From the NCBI RefSeq assembly GCF_026385505.1, contig NZ_JANIDV010000001.1, positions 496,001-560,000 of the forward strand: a stretch of DNA of 64,000 bases, read 5' to 3'. Shown here in pieces: positions 1 through 8,007 of this stretch. The notes beneath the pieces are model-generated. The model was not told the DNA's origin, did not search any database, and saw only the letters and a list, made by a program, of their open reading frames with translations. The first letter of the stretch is position 1, and the number at the start of each line of letters is the position of its first letter. The stretch comes from Bombella dulcis (GTDB lineage Bacteria > Pseudomonadota > Alphaproteobacteria > Acetobacterales > Acetobacteraceae). A program made the translations under genes and the position numbers.

Positions 1-1225
1 TGGTAATCCTAAGAAGGACGACGTTATCTTCCTTCTTTTTTTCTGCAACCGCAGTCAGGTCTTTCTGAAGACGTACAACGCGCCGCCCCTGATAGATCAG
101 CCCCATGGCAAGTATTAGTGCCAATCCAACGATGATAATGGAGAAATAGACTGCCTGTTTCTGTACGGCATGCGTGAAACTTGCAAAGTCACTCTCAGGG
201 GCATTCAGCAGCAGCACCCATGATCGTTTAGCCAGAGGCATGGCAGAAGCAATGGTAACGTAATTCTCACCCCTTGCTCTCACCATCCCTGTTCCGTCTC
301 CCAGTACACGGAATACATTGAGAGCTTTAACGAAGACGGGCTGGGTCTTAGGGTCCAGATGCACATTAGTGGCATCAAAGCCGGGCTTGCCAATATCCAT
401 CATATTATGACCGGCAATGACATGCCCGCTCAGATCCACGATCACGGCCTGCCCGCTTTTTCCCACCTTGAGACTATTAACGAAGCTCGTAAGCTGATTA
501 AGCGAAATACTGATGGCAAAAACAACGTGACGGCCATCCAACAGACGAAAGGCCATGGACGCCGTCACAATAAACTGATGTGTTGAGAGATAGGGATAGG
601 GATCCGTCCAGAACAGACGATGGTCTGGTGTACGGTCTTCAAAACGAAGTGCCCCTTTGTACCAGGGACGCAAACGCGGGTCATATCCTTCCGCCGACAG
701 CCTGTCTGTGGAAATGAAACGCCCATCCTTGTCAGTTATTCTGTGACGATAGTAGGGAGCACCATCTTCCTGCTGAAGAGTTGTTTCCTCATACTCCCCT
801 TCCCGCCGGGCTGACATCCAGAAATGCCCCTGATCGTCCGCCATGTAGAAACTGTCCACATGTGGCATACCCCGCAGAACCGAACGCCCCAGAGCCATGA
901 AATTGTCAGCATTGACTTTCATGTCGTTACTGGCGAGCAGACCACTCGCCATGAAAGAAATTCCCGTTGCCGGTGACAGATAGTGGCTGACTTCCTCCGT
1001 GATATAACGCTGCTGACTTCTGAGTAGATTGCGTGAAAGGGTGATCGCTCCTTCCCGCATGGTCCGGTATGTATACAGAGTAACCAGAGCAATAGTCACA
1101 ATGACCAGGATCACTCCCAGGATTGGCCCGATGAACTGGAAGAGCTGCCACCGCCGACCGGTAGTATCAATGGCAGGATTGACGATCTCATCTGTTGCCA
1201 AGGTTTTAAAATCCCTTTTGATCAT
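1..1225 (-). CDS. Membrane sensor with periplasmic Cache-like domain (3' part outside window)
   Basis: The frame is open from an ATG at 1225 to the window edge, so only the N-terminal ~408 residues are visible. A first membrane helix lies at about residues 29-51 and a second at about 350-375. Between them is a ~300-residue extracytoplasmic region whose pattern (the WYKGAL and WTDPYP stretches, and the Gly-rich GKSGQAVIVD) resembles double Cache ligand-binding domains. After the second helix comes a charged linker, then the sequence is cut. The output domain (cyclase, GGDEF, kinase or chemotaxis module) cannot be seen, so the signalling class is unknown. It is divergent from ygfZ with 75 bases between. 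The Cache assignment is from pattern memory only. Confidence 0.8.
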   Translation of the reverse strand, partial: MIKRDFKTLATDEIVNPAIDTTGRRWQLFQFIGPILGVILVIVTIALVTLYTYRTMREGAITLSRNLLRSQQRYITEEVSHYLSPATGISFMASGLLASNDMKVNADNFMALGRSVLRGMPHVDSFYMADDQGHFWMSARREGEYEETTLQQEDGAPYYRHRITDKDGRFISTDRLSAEGYDPRLRPWYKGALRFEDRTPDHRLFWTDPYPYLSTHQFIVTASMAFRLLDGRHVVFAISISLNQLTSFVNSLKVGKSGQAVIVDLSGHVIAGHNMMDIGKPGFDATNVHLDPKTQPVFVKALNVFRVLGDGTGMVRARGENYVTIASAMPLAKRSWVLLLNAPESDFASFTHAVQKQAVYFSIIIVGLALILAMGLIYQGRRVVRLQKDLTAVAEKKKEDNVVLLRIT

Positions 1226-1300
1226 CCGGTAGCCTGAAATGGTACCTTGCATCTCATGCCGGAATAGGGCGGAGTACCCTTTCCCATATCCATCACTATC

Positions 1301-2143
1301 ATGCGGACAATGATGAAGCGCAACCATCTTTTATGCCGTGCTGTCATTTCGTTAACAGGAAATGACAGAGTCAGCTTTCTGAATGGTCTCATAACCAATG
1401 ATGCCCAGTCTCTACCGGTCGGAAGGACCTGCTGGGCTGCCATGCTCAATGCTCAGGGACGTATCCAGACACTTTTTTTTCTCTGGAAAACAGACACGGC
1501 CCTCCTGCTAGACCTTCCAGAAGAAAAGGCTGAATCTTTCATGAAATCGCTTCGTCGTTTCAGACTGCGAGCCGATGTAGAGATTGAGCTGCTGGACGGT
1601 GCCATCATGACAGGGGCACCAGACACTTCACCACCGGAGAATGCCATTATTCAGGCTCTGGATCCTCGACATCCTTCTCTTGGCTGGCGGGCTATTGTGT
1701 CCGGTTCTTCTGCCGTCAACCATGATACCACCCTGTTGACCCGTCATCTTCACATCGGCGTGCCAAGTGATGAAGATATCGCCCCCGGGCAGACACTGGT
1801 TCTGGAGGCCAATATGGACCATCTGCATGGCGTTTCATGGACGAAAGGCTGCTATCTGGGACAGGAAGTCACAGCCCGAACCCATTATCGAGGCCTTATT
1901 AGGAAACGGATACTGCCCATCATATCTGCTGATGAACGTCCTTTACCCGATGAGGGCATTATTACATCAAAAGGGCAGAATGTCGGTGAGTTACGGTCCC
2001 ATATTGGGCAGCATGGCCTAGCTCAACTGCATCGAAAGGCATGGACTGCATCCGACCTGATGCTGACTGACCGTCCAATTAAACTGGTCTGGCCTGACTG
2101 GTTACCAAAAGACGAAGACTCTCATGACGAACAGGGGACCTGA
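1301..2143 (+). CDS. ygfZ: YgfZ/GcvT-like folate-binding protein
   Basis: The 280-residue product carries the family signature KGCYLGQE at about residues 182-189, containing the conserved cysteine of YgfZ proteins. It is related to the GcvT aminomethyltransferase fold and is known as a tetrahydrofolate-dependent helper for repair or assembly of certain Fe-S enzymes, among them the MiaB type encoded further along this window. The N-terminal pattern (SFLNGLITND) also fits. The start is uncertain because ATG codons at 1301, 1310 and 1313 are all in frame and none has a strong ribosome site. Its end overlaps the longest version of the hisI frame by 20 bases, suggesting co-transcription. Confidence 0.9.
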   Translation: MRTMMKRNHLLCRAVISLTGNDRVSFLNGLITNDAQSLPVGRTCWAAMLNAQGRIQTLFFLWKTDTALLLDLPEEKAESFMKSLRRFRLRADVEIELLDGAIMTGAPDTSPPENAIIQALDPRHPSLGWRAIVSGSSAVNHDTTLLTRHLHIGVPSDEDIAPGQTLVLEANMDHLHGVSWTKGCYLGQEVTARTHYRGLIRKRILPIISADERPLPDEGIITSKGQNVGELRSHIGQHGLAQLHRKAWTASDLMLTDRPIKLVWPDWLPKDEDSHDEQGT

Positions 2144-2144
2144 C

Positions 2145-2567
2145 ATGGCATGGAAAGCTATTCCCCAGCCTACTATGGATACGTTACTAGATAAGGTTCA
2201 GTTCAACGAGCAGGGCCTCATCTGTGCTATCGCACAGGATGAGAACGCCACAGTTCTCATGTTGGCATGGATGAATCGTGAGTCTCTGACTGAGACGCTG
2301 ACAACAGGACGTGTCTGTTATTACTCACGTAGTCGAAAAAAACTCTGGCGTAAGGGAGAAAGTTCCGGGCAGGAACAGCATCTCATTTCTGCTTCTCTGG
2401 ACTGTGATGCAGACTGTCTGCTTTTGACCGTCAGACAGAAAGGAGTTGCCTGTCACACAGGTCGTCGTAGCTGTTTCTATCAATCTTTAACCCCATCAGG
2501 CATCCAGAACCTGACTGAACCAGACATCAGGCCTGAGACGCTCTATGGAGAAAAAACTCCTTCCTGA
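2145..2567 (+). CDS. hisI: Phosphoribosyl-AMP cyclohydrolase
   Basis: The product is a cytoplasmic enzyme of histidine synthesis that opens the adenine ring of phosphoribosyl-AMP. The 140 residues show the full family pattern: MLAWMNRESL near the N-terminus, the YYSRSRKKLWRKGE segment, the DCDADC metal-binding cluster near residue 86, and GVACHTGRRSCF near residue 100 with the zinc-ligand cysteines. An earlier ATG at 2124 would add seven residues. I prefer 2145 because AGGGGA sits six bases upstream, while 2124 has no clear ribosome site. It stands apart from any other his gene and follows ygfZ with one base between the TGA and this ATG. A strong terminator follows. Confidence 0.93.
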   Translation: MAWKAIPQPTMDTLLDKVQFNEQGLICAIAQDENATVLMLAWMNRESLTETLTTGRVCYYSRSRKKLWRKGESSGQEQHLISASLDCDADCLLLTVRQKGVACHTGRRSCFYQSLTPSGIQNLTEPDIRPETLYGEKTPS

Positions 2568-2571
2568 CAAA

Positions 2572-2606
2572 AAAAGTCCCTCTTCGTGACTTGAAGAGGG
2601 ACTTTT
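2572..2606. terminator. Bidirectional terminator between hisI and fghA
   Basis: A perfect 14-bp stem (2572-2585 with 2593-2606) around a 7-base loop has an A-run on the left arm and a T-run on the right. It can end transcripts from both convergent genes. Confidence 0.9.
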
Positions 2607-2627
2607 ACAATTCGGAAATAACGCGGG

Positions 2628-3479
2628 TCAGAGCAAACCGTCAGCATGATGCTTCAGATGGTCCTGAATGAAACTCTGAACAAACCAGTAAGAGTGATCA
2701 TAACCTTCATGACGGCGTAACTGTAACGACTGTTCAGCATCCTTGGCAGCCTGTTCGAGAAGGTCAGGCATTAGACGGGGCAAGAATTCATCATCAAGCC
2801 CCTGATCAACCAGAAATGTCCCCGGATGAGTCCGCCCGCTTTTCAGCAGAAGGCAGGGATCGTACTGCCCCCACTCTGCTTCATGCCCTCCGAAGTAAGC
2901 AGCTGTGGCTTTCTGTCCCCAATCTACCCGTGAAGGTGATGCGATAGGGGCAAAGGCAGAAACGGTTGTCCAAGCCCCGGAATCTCCCAGAGCAATGGAC
3001 AATGCTCCCATGCCTCCCATGGAATGGCCCATAATACCACGACATCCCGCCTTTACGGGACAATGCTGCTCTATCAGAGCAGGCAGTTCATGACGGATAT
3101 AAGACCCCATACGGTAATGAGCGGCCCACGGGTCAGATGTGGCATCGACGTAATAACCAGCCCCTGCCCCCAGATCATACGTATCATCCTCACCGGCAAC
3201 ATCAGCCCCTCGTGGAGAGGTATCTGGTGCCACAAGAGCAAGGCCATATTCTGCTGCATAACGGATGGCGTTGCTCTTGATGAGAAACGTATCCTGATTG
3301 CAGGTCAATCCAGCCAGAACATAGATGGCTGGAACAGACTCTCCTCCTAGAGCCTCCTTCGGTAAGAAAATATTGACCCGGGCAGGCAGCCCGAGTTCAC
3401 GAGACTGATGGGAGAGGAAGCGGACTTCCCCCCCACAGCAGGCATGACGTTCAATAAGTGTGAAAGAACTGTCCGTCAT
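2628..3479 (-). CDS. fghA: S-formylglutathione hydrolase
   Basis: This is the second step of glutathione-dependent formaldehyde oxidation: hydrolysis of S-formylglutathione to formate and glutathione in the cytoplasm. The 283 residues form an esterase-D type alpha/beta hydrolase. The nucleophile motif GHSMGG places Ser153 as catalytic serine, LDDEFLP near residue 229 carries the likely acid, and GYDHSYWF near residue 260 carries the histidine. The ATG overlaps the frmA stop (ATGA), so the two are translationally coupled, matching their consecutive reactions. Length is normal for the family. Confidence 0.94.
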   Translation of the reverse strand: MTDSSFTLIERHACCGGEVRFLSHQSRELGLPARVNIFLPKEALGGESVPAIYVLAGLTCNQDTFLIKSNAIRYAAEYGLALVAPDTSPRGADVAGEDDTYDLGAGAGYYVDATSDPWAAHYRMGSYIRHELPALIEQHCPVKAGCRGIMGHSMGGMGALSIALGDSGAWTTVSAFAPIASPSRVDWGQKATAAYFGGHEAEWGQYDPCLLLKSGRTHPGTFLVDQGLDDEFLPRLMPDLLEQAAKDAEQSLQLRRHEGYDHSYWFVQSFIQDHLKHHADGLL

Positions 3480-4597
3480 AATGTGTAATTCACAACGTTA
3501 CGGATGCCTTCGCCACGTTCCATCATCTCGAACCCTTTATTGATATCATCCAGCTTCATTTCATGGGTGATGAGGTCATCAATATTGATTCGTCCTTCCA
3601 TGTACCAATCCACAATCTTTGGAACATCCGTACGGCCACGAGCACCACCAAAGGCAGAACCAATCCAGCGACGCCCGGTGACCAACTGGAACGGACGCGT
3701 ACTGATCTCCTGGCCGGCACCAGCAACACCGATCACGCAGGATATACCCCAGCCACGATGGGCACTTTCCAATGCCTGACGCATCAGGGATACATTACCA
3801 ACACATTCGAACGTATAGTCGGCACCACCACCGGTCAGTTCAATAAGGTGACCAACCAAATCGCCATTTTCCCCCAGGTCTTTGGGGTTTACGAACTCTG
3901 TCATGCCGAATTTTCGTGCCATGGCTTCACGTTCAGGATTAATGTCGACGCCGATGATTCTGCTGGCCCCAACCATCTTTGCTCCCTGAATGACATTCAG
4001 ACCGATTCCACCGAGTCCAAAAACAGCCACGGTAGATCCTGCTTCAACTTTAGCCGTGAAGAGCACGGCACCAATACCAGTGGTCACGCCACAGCCGATA
4101 TAGCATACCTTGTCGAAGGGGGCGTCGTGCCGAATCTTTGCAAGAGCGATTTCCGGCATGACTGTAAAGTTGGCAAATGTGGAACACCCCATATAATGGT
4201 GAACCGGTTTCCCCTTGTAAGAAAAACGGGTTGTTCCATCAGGCAGCAGCCCCTTCCCCTGCGTACCACGAATGGATGTGCAGAGATTCGTCTTGCGGGA
4301 AAGACAGGATGGGCATTCACGACATTCCGGTGTGTAAAGAGGAATGACATGATCGCCGGGCTTAAGATGTTTTACGCCTGCCCCGACTTCACGGACGATT
4401 CCAGCACCTTCATGACCCAGGATGGATGGGAAAAGGCCCTCAGGGTCTTTTCCAGAAAGCGTGTATTTGTCCGTATGGCACAGTCCTGTGGCCATAATTT
4501 CCACCAAGACTTCCCCGTCACGGGGGCCTTCCAGCTGGACGGTATCTACGACCAGTGGTTTTCCTGCTTCAAGAGCAATTGCGGCGCGAACGTCCAT
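3476..4597 (-). CDS. frmA: S-(hydroxymethyl)glutathione dehydrogenase (class III alcohol dehydrogenase)
   Basis: The enzyme oxidises S-hydroxymethylglutathione, the spontaneous formaldehyde-glutathione adduct, with NAD. The 373-residue zinc ADH shows catalytic zinc ligands Cys40 and His62 (TGLCHTDKYT, GHEGAG), the four structural-zinc cysteines at 92, 95, 98 and 106, a third catalytic cysteine in YIGCGVTTGIG, and the Rossmann motif GLGGIGLNV. Class III identity is supported by the fghA gene directly downstream. Substrate glutathione would come from the gshA product encoded near 45 kb. adhC is a common alternative name. It is divergent from the bestrophin-like gene across 111 bases. A long antisense frame on the other strand is not a gene. 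Confidence 0.94.
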   Translation of the reverse strand: MDVRAAIALEAGKPLVVDTVQLEGPRDGEVLVEIMATGLCHTDKYTLSGKDPEGLFPSILGHEGAGIVREVGAGVKHLKPGDHVIPLYTPECRECPSCLSRKTNLCTSIRGTQGKGLLPDGTTRFSYKGKPVHHYMGCSTFANFTVMPEIALAKIRHDAPFDKVCYIGCGVTTGIGAVLFTAKVEAGSTVAVFGLGGIGLNVIQGAKMVGASRIIGVDINPEREAMARKFGMTEFVNPKDLGENGDLVGHLIELTGGGADYTFECVGNVSLMRQALESAHRGWGISCVIGVAGAGQEISTRPFQLVTGRRWIGSAFGGARGRTDVPKIVDWYMEGRINIDDLITHEMKLDDINKGFEMMERGEGIRNVVNYTL

Positions 4598-4708
4598 TTT
4601 TTAGTTATCCTGATCTATCGCTGTTTCTTCAGCCCGAATTGTGCCACAGAATGAGCGGGCTTCAAGCCCTGACATCTTCACCACTCCGTATGTGAGGAAT
4701 TTGCCACC

Positions 4709-5584
4709 TTGATCATCAAACGCCGCTACGGCATTTCCATACTGTTCCGAGAGATTATTCCACCGCTTGTCATTCTGACGGGGTGGGACTGCATTGTAGT
4801 CATTCTCTTCCAGATTTTCCATCAGGAATGGATGGAACAACCTGCCCTACCTTTTTCCCTCATGGGATCAGCCCTGGCTATTTTTCTGGGTATTCGTAAC
4901 AACGCTGCCTATGCCCGATGGTGGGAAGGACGTACGCTCTGGGGATCAATCACAAATAATTGCCGGTCTTTTGGAAGAGAGGTCGATTCATTGCTCGGGG
5001 GACAGCCTGATGTTGTCCGAGCAATGGCAGCTTATCCTTATATTCTGAAATCTTCATTAAGTGGCAACAAGCCAGATGAGGCCATTGGTACACTTCTGGA
5101 TGAGGAAACCTATAAGTTCGTTTTCTCCTGTGGCAATCCAGCAAATGCCCTTCTCTACAGAATCGGACAATCCGTCCAGAAACTGGTGAACGAAAGAAGT
5201 GTGGATGGAGCTGTACATGGTACGGTAGATCGTATTCTTTCTGATCTGGCCAACGCCCAAGGCGGGCTTGAACGTATCCGCAATACGCCGTTACCGATAC
5301 AGTATTCCATTCTACCGAATGCTGTAACGCATCTGTTCTGTATCCTTCTTCCTCTCTCGGCTGTGCAGACACTTGGATGGATTACTCCGTTAGGCTCCAG
5401 TATTATTGGCGTACTTTTTCAGATGCTTGATCGTAGTGGACGCAATCTTCAGGAACCTTTCAAAGTCAGTCCTCACTCGCTACCCATGTTGACTATCAGC
5501 CGTACGATTGAACGTGATCTGCTTCAGCCATTGGGAATGAAATATCATCCTTTACCGACGCCCCGTTTTGGACAGATGCCCTGA
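4709..5584 (+). CDS. Bestrophin-like (UPF0187) membrane protein, TTG start
   Basis: The 291-residue product matches the bacterial bestrophin family of anion or cation channels of the inner membrane. Visible hallmarks are an N-terminal hydrophobic helix after the IIKRRYG opening, the segment ALAIFLGIRNNAAYARWWE GR (spanning about residues 54-73) typical of the family, and a second hydrophobic pair near LFCILLPLSAVQ and later LGSSIIGVLFQML. Ion specificity cannot be read from sequence. The best start is TTG at 4709, with GAGGAA about ten bases upstream and no ATG in a suitable place. It is upstream of carD with 83 bases between. Confidence 0.85.
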   Translation: MIIKRRYGISILFREIIPPLVILTGWDCIVVILFQIFHQEWMEQPALPFSLMGSALAIFLGIRNNAAYARWWEGRTLWGSITNNCRSFGREVDSLLGGQPDVVRAMAAYPYILKSSLSGNKPDEAIGTLLDEETYKFVFSCGNPANALLYRIGQSVQKLVNERSVDGAVHGTVDRILSDLANAQGGLERIRNTPLPIQYSILPNAVTHLFCILLPLSAVQTLGWITPLGSSIIGVLFQMLDRSGRNLQEPFKVSPHSLPMLTISRTIERDLLQPLGMKYHPLPTPRFGQMP

Positions 5585-5603
5585 ACATTTGATCCTGAAT
5601 GGT

Positions 5604-5666
5604 TACGGGAGGGTAGTCCGTTACGTTATGCAAGACATATTCGTGTTTTTCTGTTATCCTCCCGTA
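5604..5666 (+). promoter_or_regulatory. Inverted repeat covering the carD start region
   Basis: TACGGGAGG at 5604-5612 is exactly repeated in inverse at 5658-5666 (CCTCCCGTA), one base before the carD ATG. A few inner bases also pair. In RNA this would make a stem with a ~45-base loop that closes the translation start. The carD start has no Shine-Dalgarno of its own; the upstream arm, not the downstream one, is purine-rich. A role in control is inference. Confidence 0.5.
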
Positions 5667-5667
5667 C

Positions 5668-6258
5668 ATGAACAACAGCTTCAGAATGCCCCAGAAGGGT
5701 GGTGTCACTGACGAGATGGCCCGTGCGGCCGCCGAGCACACTGCCCGTCAGAAAGACCCAGAGCAGGAAAAGAATCCTTTCCGCGAGGGTGACGCCATTG
5801 TTTATGCTGCCCATGGTGTGGGCCGTGTGGACCGGATTGGTGAAGAAGAAATCGCTGATACAAAGATCGATATGATCCAGATTTCTTTTCCTGGAAATCA
5901 GATGACATTACGGATTCCACTGGCCAAGGCCCGTAAATCTGGTCTGCGTAAAATTGCTACTCGTGAGATCGTTGATAAGGCAATGGCTGTCATCAAGGGC
6001 AAGCCGCATGTCAGTCGTGGTATGTGGGCACGTCGTGCTGTTGCCTATCAGGAAAAGATCAACTCCGGTGATCTGGTTCAGATAGCTGAGGTTCTTCGAG
6101 ATCTTCGACGAAACGTTGATAGTCTTGATGGTAGTTTCTCTGAACGTAAACTTTTTGAAGCTGCTCAGGAGCGTTTTGTCGCTGAGCTAGCTGTATTAGA
6201 AAACAAAGATCCGGCTAAAGTTCTGGAAGCTCTGACCCAGACTATGAAGAACGCCTGA
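5668..6258 (+). CDS. carD: CarD family transcriptional regulator
   Basis: The 196-residue product carries the CarD/TRCF RNA-polymerase-interacting domain at about residues 37-95 (FREGDAIVYAAHGVGRVD), followed by a helical C-terminal part that in the family contacts promoter DNA at the upstream edge of the bubble. CarD binds the RNA polymerase beta subunit and stabilises open complexes, and in alphaproteobacteria it is a global factor. The start is uncertain: ATG 5668 lacks a ribosome site; ATG at 5686 or 5716 would shorten only the non-conserved N-terminus. The inverted repeat just upstream may matter. A GC-rich hairpin follows the stop. Confidence 0.88.
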   Translation: MNNSFRMPQKGGVTDEMARAAAEHTARQKDPEQEKNPFREGDAIVYAAHGVGRVDRIGEEEIADTKIDMIQISFPGNQMTLRIPLAKARKSGLRKIATREIVDKAMAVIKGKPHVSRGMWARRAVAYQEKINSGDLVQIAEVLRDLRRNVDSLDGSFSERKLFEAAQERFVAELAVLENKDPAKVLEALTQTMKNA

Positions 6259-6269
6259 TCCCATTTCTT

Positions 6270-6308
6270 CCCCTCCCCCAGATATGTTTTTCGGGAGGGG
6301 ATTTCTTC
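6270..6308 (+). terminator. Likely terminator after carD
   Basis: CCCCTCCC at 6270-6277 pairs exactly with GGGAGGGG at 6293-6300, followed by a broken T-tract (ATTTCTT). The stem is strong but the T-run is weak. Confidence 0.55.
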
Positions 6309-6336
6309 AGAATCCTAACGGGAAAGGTTTGCGGTT

Positions 6337-7137
6337 ATGTCCACGCCGTCATCAAAGCGTTTTGAGGGGCAAAAGGTCCTGATCACCGGAGCATCTCAAG
6401 GGATTGGTGAAGCTGCTGCGCAGTATTTTGCGCAGCATGGTGCACAGGTTGCCATCAATGGTCGTAAAGAAGAAAAATTGAAACCTGTTTTGGAGAGTCT
6501 CCCTAAGATCTCGTCTGGCAATCATGTTATTGTTGCCGGTGATGTTTCGCAGGAAACATCCATCGACAGTATTTTTCAGAAGAGTATTGAGAGCATGAGG
6601 GGACTTGATATTCTGATTTGCAATGCAGGTTATCAGATACCTTCACCTTCTGAGCAGATTAAGTTGGCCGATTTTGAGGGTGTCATGGCCGTTAATGTGA
6701 CGGGAGTTATGCTTTGTTGCCGGGCTGCTCTACGTTATTGGTTGGAACACGGTATTAAGGGGCGGGTTGTAGTTAATTCTTCTGTTCATCAGCTGATTCC
6801 CAAGCCGCATTATCTGGGATATTCAGCTTCCAAAGGTGCGGTAGACAATATTGTTCGTACGTTAGCACTAGAATACGCATCTCGTGGGATTCGGTTTAAT
6901 ACAGTTGCACCAGGTGCGATTGTAACACCGATTAATGATTCATGGGTAAAAGACCCGAAACAGTATGAAGCCGTTGCCAGCCACATTCCTATGAAACGTC
7001 CTGGTGAAAGCAAAGAAATTGCTGATGCAATGGGCTTTCTTGCATCTGAAGAGAGTAGTTACATCACAGGACAGACATTGTATGTTGATGGTGGCTTGAC
7101 TCTTTATGGTGACTTCGAGAGCAATTGGTCTTCTTGA
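6337..7137 (+). CDS. SDR-family oxidoreductase, glucose 1-dehydrogenase-like
   Basis: A classical short-chain dehydrogenase of 266 residues. The cofactor motif TGASQGIG lies at residues 17-24, CNAG at 95-98, and the catalytic Tyr162 and Lys166 in YSASK, with serines at 148-149 in front. The C-terminal half (FNTVAPGAIVTPI and a YVDGG end) is closest in pattern to the glucose 1-dehydrogenase/gluconate 5-dehydrogenase group, but the true substrate cannot be read. It may act in cytoplasmic sugar oxidation. The gene is richer in A+T than most of the window (40% and 50% G+C in two 60-base lines counted), with many T-ending codons, which could mean later arrival. It stands alone between two terminator-like hairpins. 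Confidence 0.85.
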   Translation: MSTPSSKRFEGQKVLITGASQGIGEAAAQYFAQHGAQVAINGRKEEKLKPVLESLPKISSGNHVIVAGDVSQETSIDSIFQKSIESMRGLDILICNAGYQIPSPSEQIKLADFEGVMAVNVTGVMLCCRAALRYWLEHGIKGRVVVNSSVHQLIPKPHYLGYSASKGAVDNIVRTLALEYASRGIRFNTVAPGAIVTPINDSWVKDPKQYEAVASHIPMKRPGESKEIADAMGFLASEESSYITGQTLYVDGGLTLYGDFESNWSS

Positions 7138-7167
7138 TCGCCCCTTTCCTTAGGCTCTTTTTTAATT

Positions 7168-7207
7168 AAAAGAAGTGGAGAGGAATATTTCTCTTTCCGC
7201 TTCTTTT
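7168..7207. terminator. Probable bidirectional terminator between SDR gene and yceI
   Basis: AAAAGAAG at 7168-7175 pairs with CTTCTTTT at 7200-7207, with further imperfect pairs inside. Arms are A- and T-rich at the outside, and the genes on both sides converge here. Confidence 0.6.
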
Positions 7208-7291
7208 AATATTGGATTTTTATGTGAAAAAAAATATTCTTATGCCAACAAGCCTGCATCTTCCAACCAAAAGAACTTAATAAACACGATC

Positions 7292-7936
7292 TTACATATT
7301 CTCAGAGGACGTTGGAGGAGCTACATCTTGTTTCTCAAAAGCCCCGGCGATACGCAGCTCCACCTCATCACTAACATACGGTATGAACATCTTGATGCCA
7401 AAATCGCTGCGCTTGATAGTTGCTGTTGCATCAAAGCCGACAGTGTATTTTTTGTCGAGCATGTTAACCCCTGCCCCAACAAAATGAACGTGCAATGTCT
7501 CAGAATGAGTCATCCCATGCATCGTCAGGTTTCCAATTACAAGCGCATCATTATGCCCGATCATCTTGACACTGACCGATACAAACTCCGCTTTAGGAAA
7601 CTGGTCAGCAGACAACCACTCACTGCCCCTTAATTCTTCCATAAGCTTTTTACTGGTCGTCAGCACGGACGCCACCGGCAAAGATACGGACAGACTGGAA
7701 GATTCAGGTTGCTGAGGATTAAGCTGCAATGTACCCGAAGCTCCTGAAAAAAGACCTTCGTAAACGGTGAACCCAAAATGCAGTACCGAAAAACTCACCT
7801 GCGTATGCTGCGGTTCAACTTTATAATACCCTGGCTGAATCTGGGAAGAATCCGTCACAACCTGAGCTGAAGCAGCCATTGACGTCAAACAGGAAAAGGC
7901 AATAGCGGCAAAAACAGCACGTGGCCGAAACAGCAT
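7292..7936 (-). CDS. YceI family periplasmic protein
   Basis: The 214-residue product starts with a clear signal peptide ending near ASAQ (about residue 25). The mature part begins with the YceI hallmark YKVEPQHTQVSFSVLHFGF and has the lipocalin-like beta pattern, including SLPVASV and FDATATIKRSDFGI. The family binds isoprenoid quinone-like lipids in a beta-barrel; the exact role is unsettled. In an organism with quinone-linked periplasmic oxidation this fits, but the link is inference. The C-terminal tail after EVELRIAGAFEK is short and unconserved. It is separated from tamB by 71 bases on the same strand. Confidence 0.9.
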   Translation of the reverse strand: MLFRPRAVFAAIAFSCLTSMAASAQVVTDSSQIQPGYYKVEPQHTQVSFSVLHFGFTVYEGLFSGASGTLQLNPQQPESSSLSVSLPVASVLTTSKKLMEELRGSEWLSADQFPKAEFVSVSVKMIGHNDALVIGNLTMHGMTHSETLHVHFVGAGVNMLDKKYTVGFDATATIKRSDFGIKMFIPYVSDEVELRIAGAFEKQDVAPPTSSENM

Positions 7937-8007
7937 GATGATCGTTCCTCTCCAAGAGCGTCATGATGTCATGACGCAACGGTTTTTCCTGTTTACCTGT
8001 CCAGTCA

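Noticed and set aside
3563..4654. 363-residue open frame antisense to frmA
   Set aside because: frmA has all zinc and NAD motifs; the antisense product shows no recognisable domain and no ribosome site.
7175..7633. 152-residue plus-strand frame over yceI
   Set aside because: It starts in a terminator stem and runs opposite a well-supported YceI gene.
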